Below are positions 9,482-17,562 of a stretch of DNA of 64,000 nt, in pieces (position 1 is the stretch's first letter; each line of letters opens with the position of its first letter). The notes beneath the pieces are model-generated. The model was given only the letters and a program-made list of their open reading frames with translations. It had not been told where the DNA came from and ran no database searches. The translations under genes were made by a program, and so were the position numbers. Origin of the DNA: Pseudobutyrivibrio ruminis AD2017 (GTDB lineage: Bacteria; Bacillota; Clostridia; Lachnospirales; Lachnospiraceae); NCBI RefSeq assembly GCF_000424305.1, contig NZ_AUJQ01000007.1:154041-218040 (forward strand), in the 5' to 3' direction.

Positions 9482-10495
9482 ATGGTCTCATTAAAGGATA
9501 TTGCAAGCCAGTGTAATGTATCCGTAGCAACTGTCAGCAAAGCACTTAATGATCATAGTGACATCGGAGCAGAGACAAAAGCAAGAATCAGAAGGACAGC
9601 TAGGGAGTTGGGTTACGTACCAAATGCGGCAGCAAAGTCTATGAAAACAAATAGAACTCACAACTTAGGAGTTTTGTTCATGGATGATGCAAACAGTGGA
9701 TTGCAACACGACTTTTTCGCTAGCGTACTCGAGAGCTTCAAAAAAGAAGTTGAAAGAGAAGGGTACGACATCACCTTTATTTCTAATGATAGAAACACAC
9801 CAGGCAGAACATCATATCTTAATCATGCCAGATACAGAAGATTTGATGGAATCATAATTGCGAATGTTCATTTCGATGACCCAGAGGTTGTGGAACTGGT
9901 AAAGAGTGATATTCCAGTTGTAACAATTGATCACATCTACAATGATACAACAACAATCCTTTCAGATAATGTAGATGGAATTAATAAGCTGGTTGATTTT
10001 GTAGTGGAAAATGGTCATAAGAAAATAGCATATATACATGGAGCTGATTCTTCAGTTACAAGAACACGAATCATTACTTTCAATAAGAGATTAGAAGAAC
10101 ATGGTATTACCGTTCCAGATGAATATATGAGGGAGTCACCATATAGAGATACACATGGGGCTTACGAGACAACACTTGAACTTCTGGATTTACCAGAAAG
10201 ACCAACATGCATCTTTTATCCAGATGATTATGCAGCTTATGGCGGAATGAGAGCTGTCATGGAAAAGGGATTAAAGGTGCCAGATGATGTTTCAGTTGTA
10301 GGCTTCGATGGCATCAAAGTTGCCAGACACATCAGACCAAGACTTACTACATACCGACAGGATGCAGATGAGCTTGGTTTGCAGGCAGCTAAAAATCTTA
10401 TTGATTTAATCGAAAGACCAAAGACAACACTTGTTAAACAGGTTGTAGTAAAGGGACGATTGCTCGAAGGCGATACACTTCAAAAACTAAATTAG
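9482..10495 (+). CDS. LacI-family transcriptional regulator (cellobiose/cellodextrin unit)
   Basis: 337 residues. The N-terminal helix-turn-helix MVSLKDIASQCNVSVATVSK and hinge helix (to about residue 60) precede a periplasmic-binding-protein-like effector domain, including LGVLFMDD at the start and VSVVGFDG near residue 275. The ATG at 9482 is chosen because GGGAGG ends 4 bp before it and the HTH begins there; an in-frame extension to 9404 would have no ribosome site. It probably represses the divergent phosphorylase gene and the downstream transporter genes in the absence of sugar. The effector is inferred from neighbours only. Confidence 0.9.
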   Translation: MVSLKDIASQCNVSVATVSKALNDHSDIGAETKARIRRTARELGYVPNAAAKSMKTNRTHNLGVLFMDDANSGLQHDFFASVLESFKKEVEREGYDITFISNDRNTPGRTSYLNHARYRRFDGIIIANVHFDDPEVVELVKSDIPVVTIDHIYNDTTTILSDNVDGINKLVDFVVENGHKKIAYIHGADSSVTRTRIITFNKRLEEHGITVPDEYMRESPYRDTHGAYETTLELLDLPERPTCIFYPDDYAAYGGMRAVMEKGLKVPDDVSVVGFDGIKVARHIRPRLTTYRQDADELGLQAAKNLIDLIERPKTTLVKQVVVKGRLLEGDTLQKLN

Positions 10496-10546
10496 GCATT
10501 TGGTTGAGAAATCAACTTAATATAAATGCAAGAACAATCAATCAAA

Positions 10547-10561
10547 ACGCGCAAGGCGCGT
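10547..10561 (+). promoter_or_regulatory. GC-rich palindrome just before the binding-protein ribosome site
   Basis: ACGCGC-AAG-GCGCGT forms a 6-bp perfect stem eight bases before GGGAGG of the sugar-binding protein gene. It could be an operator or a leader hairpin. The preceding stretch also contains a small stem GTTGA/TCAAC at 10504-10515. Confidence 0.4.
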
Positions 10562-10581
10562 AAAAATTGGGAGGAACACAA

Positions 10582-11967
10582 ATGAAAAGAAGAATTGTGA
10601 GTTTGCTAGCAATAGCAACAATGACAGCAACTATGTTTGCTGGATGTGGAAGCACAGAATCAGCTTCTACAGAAGCACCTGCTGATGAAACAACAGAATC
10701 AGCTGATGCTGCAGTTGAACTTGCTGAGGACACAGGTAAGGTTCTCAACATTCACTGCTGGAATGATGAGTTCCAGTCAAGACTTAAATCACATTACAAG
10801 GATTATGAAGAAGTAGATGCTACTCATGGTAAGATTGGTGATGTTGATGTTGTTTGGACAATCACACCTTCTACAGACAACGCATATCAGAACAACCTTG
10901 ATGAAGCTCTTTTAGCTCAGGAATCTGCATCTGCAGACGACAAGGTGGATTTATTCCTTGTTGAAGCTGATTACGCTTTAAAGTATGTTGATACAGATTA
11001 TGCTATGCCTCTTAAGGACCTTGGTATTACAGATGCTGACCTTGCTGATCAGTACAAGTACACACAGGATATCGTTACAGATTCAAACGGTAACTTAAAG
11101 GGTGCTTCATGGCAGGCTTGCTCAGCTGGTCTTATCTACAACAGAGAGATGGCTAAGGAAGTTCTTGGAACAGATGATCCTGATGAAGTACAGGCACTTG
11201 TATCTGATTGGGATAAGTTCAAAGAGACATCAGATAAGATTGTTGCTGCTGGTTACAAGATGTGCTCAGCATTTGATACATATCGTACATATTCAAACAA
11301 CGTATCTGGTAAGTGGGTACAGGATGGCAAGTTAGTAATGGATAAGAACATCGAGAAGTGGATCGATGACTCTAAGGAGCTTGTTGATGCTAAGGCTGAG
11401 ACAACAGATGACCTTTGGGGTGATGACTGGGCAAAGGGTAAGAGACCAGAAGGAAACATCTTCTGCTACTTTGGACCAGCTTGGTTCTTCAACTTCTGCC
11501 TTGCAGCTGACGAAGAAGGCACAATCGCTAACCAGGGTGGCTGGGGCTACTGCGTTGGACCACAGTCTTACTACTGGGGTGGTACATGGATCTGCGCTGC
11601 AACAGGTACAGATAATGCTAACCTTGTAAAGGATATCATCCTTACAATGACAACAGACAAGGCTGTTCTTAAGGAAATCGCTCAGCAGGATGCTGACTGC
11701 GTAAACTCTAAGACAGTTCTTAAGGAGCTTGCATCTGATGATTCAGGTAACCTTGAGCTTCTTGGCGGACAGAACCCATATGCACAGCTTGCTGAAGGTG
11801 CAGAGAAGATCGACCTTTCTAACCTTTCTGCTTATGATCAGGGATGTACAGAAGAGCTTGAGAAGGCTATGAAGAACTACTTCCTCGGCAACGCTACAAA
11901 GGATGAGGCTCTTGATATGTTCAAGAAGGCTGTTCATGAGAAGTATCCAGATGTAACAGTAGACTAA
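10582..11967 (+). CDS. Sugar ABC transporter substrate-binding lipoprotein
   Basis: 461 residues. The signal peptide MKRRIVSLLAIATM ends in the lipobox FAGC, with the lipid-bearing Cys at residue 22, then a Ser/Thr/Glu-rich linker to about residue 48. The rest is a family-1 extracellular sugar-binding fold, with Trp/Tyr-rich segments near residues 290-340 (such as NQGGWGYCVG) that would stack on sugar rings. Start ATG 10582 follows GGGAGG. Codon use is strongly biased toward the same set as the ribosomal genes, so it is highly expressed. With the adjacent phosphorylase, cellobiose or cellodextrins are the likely ligand. Confidence 0.9.
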   Translation: MKRRIVSLLAIATMTATMFAGCGSTESASTEAPADETTESADAAVELAEDTGKVLNIHCWNDEFQSRLKSHYKDYEEVDATHGKIGDVDVVWTITPSTDNAYQNNLDEALLAQESASADDKVDLFLVEADYALKYVDTDYAMPLKDLGITDADLADQYKYTQDIVTDSNGNLKGASWQACSAGLIYNREMAKEVLGTDDPDEVQALVSDWDKFKETSDKIVAAGYKMCSAFDTYRTYSNNVSGKWVQDGKLVMDKNIEKWIDDSKELVDAKAETTDDLWGDDWAKGKRPEGNIFCYFGPAWFFNFCLAADEEGTIANQGGWGYCVGPQSYYWGGTWICAATGTDNANLVKDIILTMTTDKAVLKEIAQQDADCVNSKTVLKELASDDSGNLELLGGQNPYAQLAEGAEKIDLSNLSAYDQGCTEELEKAMKNYFLGNATKDEALDMFKKAVHEKYPDVTVD

Positions 11968-11998
11968 TCAATATACTCAATTGATGGATAATTAAATT

Positions 11999-12032
11999 TA
12001 GGGCGCGTGGGGGATAGGCTCTATGCGCCCTA
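11999..12032 (+). terminator. Intercistronic hairpin between binding protein and permeases
   Basis: TAGGGCGC (11999-12006) pairs with GCGCCCTA (12025-12032). The T-run is weak, so it more likely stabilises the upstream mRNA or partly terminates, giving more binding protein than permease. Confidence 0.55.
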
Positions 12033-12055
12033 TTTAAAAGAAAAAGGGAGCATTT

Positions 12056-12961
12056 ATGGCTAAGAAAAGTAAAGTAGTTAGATATAACAAGTGGGGCTAC
12101 ATATTCCTTATTCCTTTCCTTGTTGTATTTATATTGTTTCAGTTGATACCTTTAGTATCTACAATATACAATTCGTTTTTTGAGAATTATCGTTCGGGAT
12201 TAACACAGATTGGTCCTAACTTTGTTGGACTCGAAAATTATAAGACAATAATTACAAATGGCGACTTGCCATTATACTTTAAGAACACAATGATTATGTG
12301 GATTTTAGGATTCATTCCACAGATTGTTCTTTCATTATTATTAGGTGCCTGGTTTACAGATCCATCACTTAGATTAAAGTGCCAGACATTCTTCAAGACT
12401 GTAATTTACATGCCTAACCTTATCATGGCATCTGCATTTGCAATGTTATTCTTTACATTATTCGCTGACAGCGGCCCAATCAACTCTTTATTAATTCAGA
12501 TTGGCGTTTTTAAGGAAGCATTTAAGTTTATGAGCCACGCAGGAACTGTTAGAGGACTTGTGGCTACAATGAACTGCCTTATGTGGTTTGGAAATACGAC
12601 TATTCTTCTGATGGCAGGTATGATGGGAATCGACCCATCTCTTTTTGAGGCTGCTCAGGTAGATGGAGCAACTGCTAATCAGATTTTTTATAAAATCACT
12701 CTGCCATTACTTAGACCAATCTTGGTATATGTAATGATTACATCACTTATCGGTGGTTTACAGATGTTTGATGTTCCACAGATTTTAACAAACGGTACTG
12801 GTGATCCAATGCGTTCATCAATGACACTTATCATGTACTTGAACAAGCATTTGTTTAGCAAGAACTTCGGTCTTGCCGGTGCACTTTCAGTATACATGTT
12901 TATAATCACTGGAATACTAAGCATGATTGTTTATAAGTTTACAAATTCAGAAAAGAAATAA
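12056..12961 (+). CDS. Sugar ABC transporter permease (MalF/UgpA type)
   Basis: 301 residues with six membrane segments and the EAA loop EAAQVDGATANQIFYKITLP, which contacts the ATPase, near residues 200-219. The N-terminus KWGYIFLIPFLVVFILFQ is typical of the first permease of family-1 sugar importers. The ribosome site is AAAGGGAG. No ATPase gene is nearby, so a shared MsmX-type ATPase encoded elsewhere is probably used (inference from the family). Confidence 0.92.
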   Translation: MAKKSKVVRYNKWGYIFLIPFLVVFILFQLIPLVSTIYNSFFENYRSGLTQIGPNFVGLENYKTIITNGDLPLYFKNTMIMWILGFIPQIVLSLLLGAWFTDPSLRLKCQTFFKTVIYMPNLIMASAFAMLFFTLFADSGPINSLLIQIGVFKEAFKFMSHAGTVRGLVATMNCLMWFGNTTILLMAGMMGIDPSLFEAAQVDGATANQIFYKITLPLLRPILVYVMITSLIGGLQMFDVPQILTNGTGDPMRSSMTLIMYLNKHLFSKNFGLAGALSVYMFIITGILSMIVYKFTNSEKK

Positions 12962-12976
12962 ACAAGGAGAATAACA

Positions 12977-13834
12977 ATGGCAGAAAAAAAGAAACAATCC
13001 GGCGGTGGTATTCATGCCAGAAGACTAATTGCCTACATTGTATTAATATTAATATCTTTCCTATGCTTATTCTGGTTCTATGTATTGTTTATTAACGCTA
13101 CAAGAAGTAATTCAGAATTGAGTGCAGGCTTTACAGCAATCCCAAGTAATCATTTTATTGAGAACTGGGTAAACCTTAAAAACGGAACTTTACCTATTAT
13201 AAGAGGTATGTTCAACTCGTTAATAATTGCATTTTTAACAGCAACCTTAGCTACATATTTCTCAACAATGACAGCCTATGCTATTCACGCATACGACTTT
13301 AGGGGTAAGAAGTTCATCTTTACTTTCATATTAATGATTATGATGATTCCAACACAGGTAACTGTACTTGGTTTCTTACAGTTAATTGGTAAGATGCAGC
13401 TTGATAACAGTGCAATACCTCTTATTGTACCTGCAATAGCATCCCCTGCAGTATTCTTCTATATGAAGCAATACATGGATGCTACACTTCCTCTATCACT
13501 TGTAGAGGCAGCCAGAATCGATGGCTCAGGAGAATTTAGAACCTTTAACCAGATTGTTGTACCACTTATGAAGCCAGCTATTGCTGTACAGGCAATCTTC
13601 AGCTTCGTAGGTAGCTGGAACAATTACTTCACACCAGCGCTTGTACTTCATGATGATGCAAAGAAGACTCTTCCTATTCTTATTGCTCAGCTCCGTAACG
13701 CAGACTGGCTTAAGTTTGATATGGGACAGGTTTACATGATGATTGCATTCTCAATCTTCCCTGTTATAATAGTATACCTAGTACTTTCTAAGCACATCGT
13801 AGGTGGCGTAACACTCGGTGGCGTAAAGGGTTAA
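12977..13834 (+). CDS. Sugar ABC transporter permease (MalG/UgpE type)
   Basis: 285 residues with six membrane segments. The EAA loop EAARIDGSGEFRTFNQIVVP lies near residues 177-196, and the C-terminus ends in the family-typical IVGGVTLGGVKG. It starts 15 bp after the first permease with AAGGAG and completes the binding protein/permease/permease set. Confidence 0.93.
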   Translation: MAEKKKQSGGGIHARRLIAYIVLILISFLCLFWFYVLFINATRSNSELSAGFTAIPSNHFIENWVNLKNGTLPIIRGMFNSLIIAFLTATLATYFSTMTAYAIHAYDFRGKKFIFTFILMIMMIPTQVTVLGFLQLIGKMQLDNSAIPLIVPAIASPAVFFYMKQYMDATLPLSLVEAARIDGSGEFRTFNQIVVPLMKPAIAVQAIFSFVGSWNNYFTPALVLHDDAKKTLPILIAQLRNADWLKFDMGQVYMMIAFSIFPVIIVYLVLSKHIVGGVTLGGVKG

Positions 13835-13845
13835 TATTGACTAAT

Positions 13846-13917
13846 AAAAAAAGACTTGACACTTATTGCAAGCTATGATAAATTTAGCTAGCGACTAAGA
13901 AAAGCAGGTCTTTTTTT
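13846..13917 (+). promoter_or_regulatory. rpmG promoter: Terminator hairpin enclosing the promoter of the rpmG-secE-nusG operon
   Basis: AAAAAAAGACTT (13846-13857) can pair with AGGTCTTTTTTT (13906-13917), which looks like the terminator of the permease operon. Inside it, TTGACA (13856-13861) and TAAATT (13879-13884) are spaced 17 bp with an extended TGA before the -10, giving a promoter for rpmG. The inner AGCTA/TAGCT stem adds structure. A second leader hairpin CTCACTT/AAGTGAG lies at 13934-13958. Confidence 0.6.
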
Positions 13918-14003
13918 TATGCTCTTTTTTCGCCTCACTTATTGTTCGCTAAAGTGAGTGAGTATAAGGGGACCAAAGTAGAAATTTAACGGAGGTGGAA
14001 GTT

Positions 14004-14153
14004 GTGCGCACAAAGATAACATTGGCATGTACAGAATGCCAGCAGCGTAATTACAACATGACAAAAGACAAAAAGACTCACCCTGACAGAATGGAAACAA
14101 AGAAGTATTGCAGATTCTGCAAGAAGCACACTATGCACAAAGAGACAAAGTAG
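14004..14153 (+). CDS. rpmG: 50S ribosomal protein L33
   Basis: 49 residues. Zinc-ribbon L33 with the two pairs CTEC and CRFC and the family sequence [14 protein letters not shown]. It starts with GTG at 14004 behind GGAGGTGG. It lies directly before secE, as in many Firmicutes. The four cysteines make it the zinc-binding form. Confidence 0.95.
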   Translation: MRTKITLACTECQQRNYNMTKDKKTHPDRMETKKYCRFCKKHTMHKETK

Positions 14154-14170
14154 TCTAGCGGAGGTGCAAA

Positions 14171-14368
14171 ATGGCAGAAGAGAAGAAGGTAAAGTCAGGA
14201 CGTTTCGCAGGTCTGAAAGCGGAATTTAACAAAATCGTTTGGGCAGACCCTAAGGACGTGTCAAAGCAGACAACAGCAGTTGTTGCTGTGTCAGTAGTTG
14301 TAGCAGTGATCATCATCGTATTAGATGCATTGATCAACAAGGGTGTTAATATCCTAGTTAACTTTTAA
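14171..14368 (+). CDS. secE: Preprotein translocase subunit SecE
   Basis: 65 residues, the short single-membrane-span form found in Firmicutes. The amphipathic helix FAGLKAEFNKIVWADPKDV precedes one membrane segment (about residues 35-57). SecE stabilises SecY in the translocase. It begins 17 bp after rpmG behind GGAGG and ends just before the ribosome site of nusG. Confidence 0.95.
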   Translation: MAEEKKVKSGRFAGLKAEFNKIVWADPKDVSKQTTAVVAVSVVVAVIIIVLDALINKGVNILVNF

Positions 14369-14382
14369 TGGAGGCATCGCAT

Positions 14383-14913
14383 ATGGCAGAGGCAAAGTGG
14401 TATGTAGTTCATACTTACTCAGGCTACGAGAACAAAGTCAAGACAAACATTGAAAAGGCAATCGAGACACAGCATCTCGAAGAGCAGATTCTTGATGTAC
14501 GAGTACCTATGGTTGAGGTTACCGAAACTAAGGATGGCGTTAAAAAGCAAGTTTCAAAGAAGATGTACCCTGGTTACGTTCTTATTGAGATGATTATGAA
14601 TGATGAAACTTGGTACGTTGTCAGAAACACTAGAGGTGTTACAGGCTTCGTTGGACCAGGAAGTAAGCCAGTGCCATTGTCAGAAGCAGAGGTGCAGGCA
14701 TACTTACTAGGTTCTAACACTGAAAAAGTAAACGTTGAGGTAGACTTCGAAATCGGCGATACACTTAGCGTCGTAGATGGTACCTGGAAAGATACTGTCG
14801 GCGTTGTTAAGTCTATCAATGCTAAGAAGCAGACAGTTACAATCAGCGTTGAAATGTTCGGACGTGAAACACCGGTTGAGATTGATTTCACGGACGTACG
14901 AAAGATGGATTAG
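14383..14913 (+). CDS. nusG: Transcription termination/antitermination factor NusG
   Basis: 176 residues. The NGN domain begins AKWYVVHTYSGYENKV and the C-terminal KOW domain contains VDGTWKDTVGVV. NusG binds the RNA polymerase clamp and links it to ribosomes or Rho. The ATG at 14383 is used because TGGAGG lies at the right distance before it and residue alignment starts there; an upstream in-frame ATG at 14368 is inside that ribosome site region. Confidence 0.95.
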   Translation: MAEAKWYVVHTYSGYENKVKTNIEKAIETQHLEEQILDVRVPMVEVTETKDGVKKQVSKKMYPGYVLIEMIMNDETWYVVRNTRGVTGFVGPGSKPVPLSEAEVQAYLLGSNTEKVNVEVDFEIGDTLSVVDGTWKDTVGVVKSINAKKQTVTISVEMFGRETPVEIDFTDVRKMD

Positions 14914-14947
14914 GTTAGCACACATAAAAAGGTACGAAGGTGCTAAC
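14914..14947 (+). ncRNA. Leader hairpin between nusG and rplK
   Basis: GTTAGCAC (14914-14921) and GTGCTAAC (14940-14947) form a perfect 8-bp stem with an 18-base loop, starting at the nusG stop. There is no T-run, so it is a processing or regulatory structure in the rplK leader rather than a terminator. Confidence 0.5.
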
Positions 14948-14970
14948 GCTTATTAAGCAGGAGGAATATC

Positions 14971-15396
14971 ATGGCAAAGAAAATTGAAGGCTATATCAAG
15001 TTGCAGATTCAAGCTGGTAAAGCTACACCAGCACCACCAGTTGGTCCAGCACTTGGTCAGCATGGTGTAAACATTGTGGAGTTTACAAAGCAGTTTAATG
15101 CAAAGACAGCAGATATGGGAGACACAATCGTTCCTACAATCATCACTGTTTATGCAGATAGAAGCTTCAGCTTCATCACAAAGACTCCACCAGCTCCAGT
15201 TCTTATTAAGAAGGCTTGCAAGATTGCTAAGGCATCAGGCACACCTAATAAGACAAAGGTAGCAAAGATTACAAAGGCTCAGGTTAAGGAAATCGCAGAG
15301 ACAAAGATGCCAGACCTTAACGCAGCATCTATCGAAGCTGCAATGAGCATGATCGAAGGAACATGTAGATCAATGGGCGTTGAGGTTGTAGAGTAA
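14971..15396 (+). CDS. rplK: 50S ribosomal protein L11
   Basis: 141 residues, full length. The N-terminal [20 protein letters not shown] is diagnostic for L11, and the C-terminal RNA-binding domain is complete. L11 forms the GTPase-associated centre with 23S rRNA and L10. GGAGG lies upstream. Confidence 0.97.
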   Translation: MAKKIEGYIKLQIQAGKATPAPPVGPALGQHGVNIVEFTKQFNAKTADMGDTIVPTIITVYADRSFSFITKTPPAPVLIKKACKIAKASGTPNKTKVAKITKAQVKEIAETKMPDLNAASIEAAMSMIEGTCRSMGVEVVE

Positions 15397-15439
15397 TCAC
15401 AGCTTAGCGAAAACAACGTTCTTACTATTAATTAATTGA

Positions 15440-15469
15440 GTGGGAGAACCAAACGGTTCGATAAACCAC
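15440..15469 (+). promoter_or_regulatory. L1-binding-type autoregulatory hairpin before rplA
   Basis: GTGG (15440-15443) pairs with CCAC (15466-15469), enclosing an asymmetric loop with GATAAA on the 3' side and an inner stem GAACC/GGTTC (15446-15450 and 15455-15459). This mimics the L1 site in 23S rRNA and lies immediately before GGAGG of rplA, as expected for translational feedback by L1. Confidence 0.6.
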
Positions 15470-15480
15470 AGGAGGTAAAC

Positions 15481-16176
15481 ATGAAAAGAGGAAAGAAATA
15501 CGTAGCAGCTGTTAGCTCATATGATAAGTCAGCTGCATACGATCCAGCAGAAGCAATCGCTCAGGTTAAGAAGAATGCTACTGCTAAATTTGATGAGACA
15601 ATTGAAGCTCATATCAGAACTGGTTGTGACGGACGTCACGCTGAGCAGCAGATCCGTGGAGCAGTTGTACTTCCACACGGAACAGGTAAGACAGTTCGAG
15701 TTTTAGTATTCGCTAAGGGTGCTAAGCTTGACGAGGCACAGGCTGCAGGCGCTGATTTCGTAGGCGGTGAGGAACTCATTCCAAAGATCCAGAACGAAGG
15801 ATGGTCTGATTTCGATTCTGTAGTTGCTACTCCAGATATGATGGGTGTTGTTGGTCGTCTCGGTCGTGTACTTGGACCTAGAGGACTTATGCCAAACCCT
15901 AAGGCTGGTACAGTTACTATGGATGTTGCAAAGGCTGTTGAAGAAATCAAAGCTGGTAAGATTGAGTATAGACTTGATAAGACAAACATTATCCATGTAC
16001 CTATCGGAAAGGCTTCTTTCACAGAGGAGCAGTTAGCGGACAACTTCCAGACTCTTATGGACGCTATCAACAAGGCTAAGCCATCAAGCTTAAAGGGTCA
16101 GTACATTAAGAGCATTTCACTTGCTCCTACAATGGGACCTGGCGTTAAGCTTAATGTTGCTAAAGTTTCAAACTAA
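15481..16176 (+). CDS. rplA: 50S ribosomal protein L1
   Basis: 231 residues. L1 forms the stalk that moves E-site tRNA and is also a translational repressor. Start MKRGKKYV at 15481 follows GGAGG; an in-frame extension to 15436 would run through the regulatory hairpin and is rejected. Signature segments [16 protein letters not shown] and the final [11 protein letters not shown] are present. Confidence 0.97.
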   Translation: MKRGKKYVAAVSSYDKSAAYDPAEAIAQVKKNATAKFDETIEAHIRTGCDGRHAEQQIRGAVVLPHGTGKTVRVLVFAKGAKLDEAQAAGADFVGGEELIPKIQNEGWSDFDSVVATPDMMGVVGRLGRVLGPRGLMPNPKAGTVTMDVAKAVEEIKAGKIEYRLDKTNIIHVPIGKASFTEEQLADNFQTLMDAINKAKPSSLKGQYIKSISLAPTMGPGVKLNVAKVSN

Positions 16177-16179
16177 TAG

Positions 16180-16209
16180 TTGACAGCACAATATACAAAA
16201 TGATATAAT
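16180..16209 (+). promoter_or_regulatory. Consensus promoter for rplJ-rplL
   Basis: TTGACA (16180-16185), 18-bp spacer, TATAAT (16204-16209). Both hexamers are perfect. It begins four bases after the rplA stop codon. Confidence 0.85.
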
Positions 16210-16215
16210 GCACAA

Positions 16216-16332
16216 AGTTGTTGCCGAAGACAGCAGGTGGCGTTAGCCGTAAAGATTTTTATCTACCAGCCGAGGACGATTAAGTATTTATCGATTAATC
16301 ACCTCTATGTCTTTATGGCATAGAGGTTTTTT
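16216..16332 (+). ncRNA. L10 leader (ribosomal protein leader with attenuator)
   Basis: The predicted transcript start is near 16216. The leader carries the L10-leader-like elements GCAGGTGGCGTTAGCC and ACCAGCCGAGGAC, then a terminator hairpin CCTCTATG (16302-16309)/CATAGAGG (16319-16326) with six T. In Firmicutes this leader binds the L10-L7/L12 complex and shuts down its own operon. Confidence 0.85.
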
Positions 16333-16382
16333 ACTTATCCTCATATAAGCAACACAAAGAAAATTATAAGGAGGAAAAATTC

Positions 16383-16919
16383 GTGGCAAAAGTTGAATTA
16401 AAGCAGCCAATAGTTGACGAGATTTCAGAGCAGATTAAGGATGCAGCTTCAGTTGTAGTTGTAGACGCTCGTGGACTTACAGTTGCAGAAGACACACAGT
16501 TACGTAAGCAGCTTCGTGAAGCAGGCGTTACATATAAGGTATACAAGAATACTCTTATGAAGCGTGCTTTTGAAGGAACTGATTTTGCTCAGCTTGACGA
16601 AGTTCTTGAGGGACCAAGCGCAATCGCTGTTTCTAAGGACGATGCTACAGCTCCAGCAAGAATTCTTGCTAAGTTCGGTAAGACAGCTCAGAACCTTGAG
16701 ATCAAGGCAGGTGTTGTAGAAGGAACATTCTACGATGCACAGGGCATGACAGCAGTAGCAGCTGTACCAAGCAGAGAGGAACTTCTTTCAAAGTTACTTG
16801 GAAGCTTACAGTCACCAATCACAAACTTCGCTCGCGTACTCAACCAGATCGCAGAGCAGGGTGATGCATCTACAGAGGCAGCTCCAGCAGAGGAAGCTCC
16901 AGCAGCAGATGCAGAGTAA
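16383..16919 (+). CDS. rplJ: 50S ribosomal protein L10
   Basis: 178 residues. Anchors L7/L12 dimers to the ribosome. Starts with GTG at 16383 behind AAGGAGG. The N-terminal rRNA-binding domain contains the segment AGVTYKVYKNTLMKRA; the C-terminal helix that holds L7/L12 ends in an Ala/Glu/Pro-rich tail. Confidence 0.96.
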   Translation: MAKVELKQPIVDEISEQIKDAASVVVVDARGLTVAEDTQLRKQLREAGVTYKVYKNTLMKRAFEGTDFAQLDEVLEGPSAIAVSKDDATAPARILAKFGKTAQNLEIKAGVVEGTFYDAQGMTAVAAVPSREELLSKLLGSLQSPITNFARVLNQIAEQGDASTEAAPAEEAPAADAE

Positions 16920-16963
16920 TTTAATTTATTTTTTAATTAATCATTTAATGGAGGAAAATAATC

Positions 16964-17338
16964 ATGGCAAAGATGACAACAGAAGAGTTTATCGCAGCTA
17001 TCAAAGAGCTTAGCGTATTAGAGTTAAATGACCTTGTAAAGGCATGTGAGGAAGAGTTCGGCGTTTCTGCAGCAGCAGGCGTTGTAGTTGCAGCAGCAGC
17101 TGACGGTGCAGCAGCAGCTGAGGAGAAGGACGAGTTCGACGTAGAGCTTACAGAAGTAGGTTCTGAGAAGGTTAAGGTTATCAAGGTTGTTCGTGAGGCA
17201 ACTGGACTTGGTCTTAAGGAAGCAAAGGAACTTGTTGATGGTGCTCCAAAGGTAATCAAGGAAGCAGCTGACAAGGCTACAGCAGAGTCAATCAAGGCTC
17301 AGCTTGAAGAGATCGGTGCAAAGGTTACATTAAAGTAA
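16964..17338 (+). CDS. rplL: 50S ribosomal protein L7/L12
   Basis: 124 residues. N-terminal dimerisation helices, an Ala-rich hinge (residues about 36-52) and the factor-binding domain with [20 protein letters not shown]. Recruits EF-Tu, EF-G and other GTPases. GGAGG upstream; followed by a terminator. Confidence 0.97.
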   Translation: MAKMTTEEFIAAIKELSVLELNDLVKACEEEFGVSAAAGVVVAAAADGAAAAEEKDEFDVELTEVGSEKVKVIKVVREATGLGLKEAKELVDGAPKVIKEAADKATAESIKAQLEEIGAKVTLK

Positions 17339-17359
17339 TTTAAACTCGATTGTTAATTA

Positions 17360-17394
17360 TTGGCAGGTTCGTAAGGGCCTGCCAAATTTTTTTT
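17360..17394 (+). terminator. Terminator after rplL
   Basis: TTGGCAGG (17360-17367) and CCTGCCAA (17378-17385) form an 8-bp stem followed by a run of eight or more T. Confidence 0.88.
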
Positions 17395-17413
17395 AAAATA
17401 TACAAATAAATAC

Positions 17414-17482
17414 TTGACTTTATTGTTGCTTTTGGCATAGAATGTAGTTTGCACTATTATGGTGCAGTGTGTACTTCTATGC
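17414..17482 (+). promoter_or_regulatory. rpoB promoter overlapped by a two-tier inverted repeat
   Basis: TTGACT (17414-17419) and TAGAAT (17438-17443) are 18 bp apart. GCATAGAA (17435-17442) faces TTCTATGC (17475-17482), with an inner TGCAC/GTGCA stem (17450-17454 and 17462-17466), and the outer arm runs into TTATTTTT. The repeat could be a terminator for readthrough from rplL or a control element of the rpoBC message. Confidence 0.55.
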
Positions 17483-17562
17483 TTATTTTTATGTACAGAT
17501 TTTCACACATGATTTAGGTAAGATTTTTCCAAATTTAAAATATTATGAGAGGTGGAACGTCA

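Noticed and set aside
14914..14947. tRNA gene or terminator between nusG and rplK
   Set aside because: Only one 8-bp stem, no cloverleaf and no T-run.
15636..16073. 145-codon frame opposite rplA
   Set aside because: Shadow of rplA on the other strand, no start signals.
17395..17470. AT-rich replication origin before rpoB
   Set aside because: No DnaA-box cluster and no origin genes; explained by promoter and hairpin.
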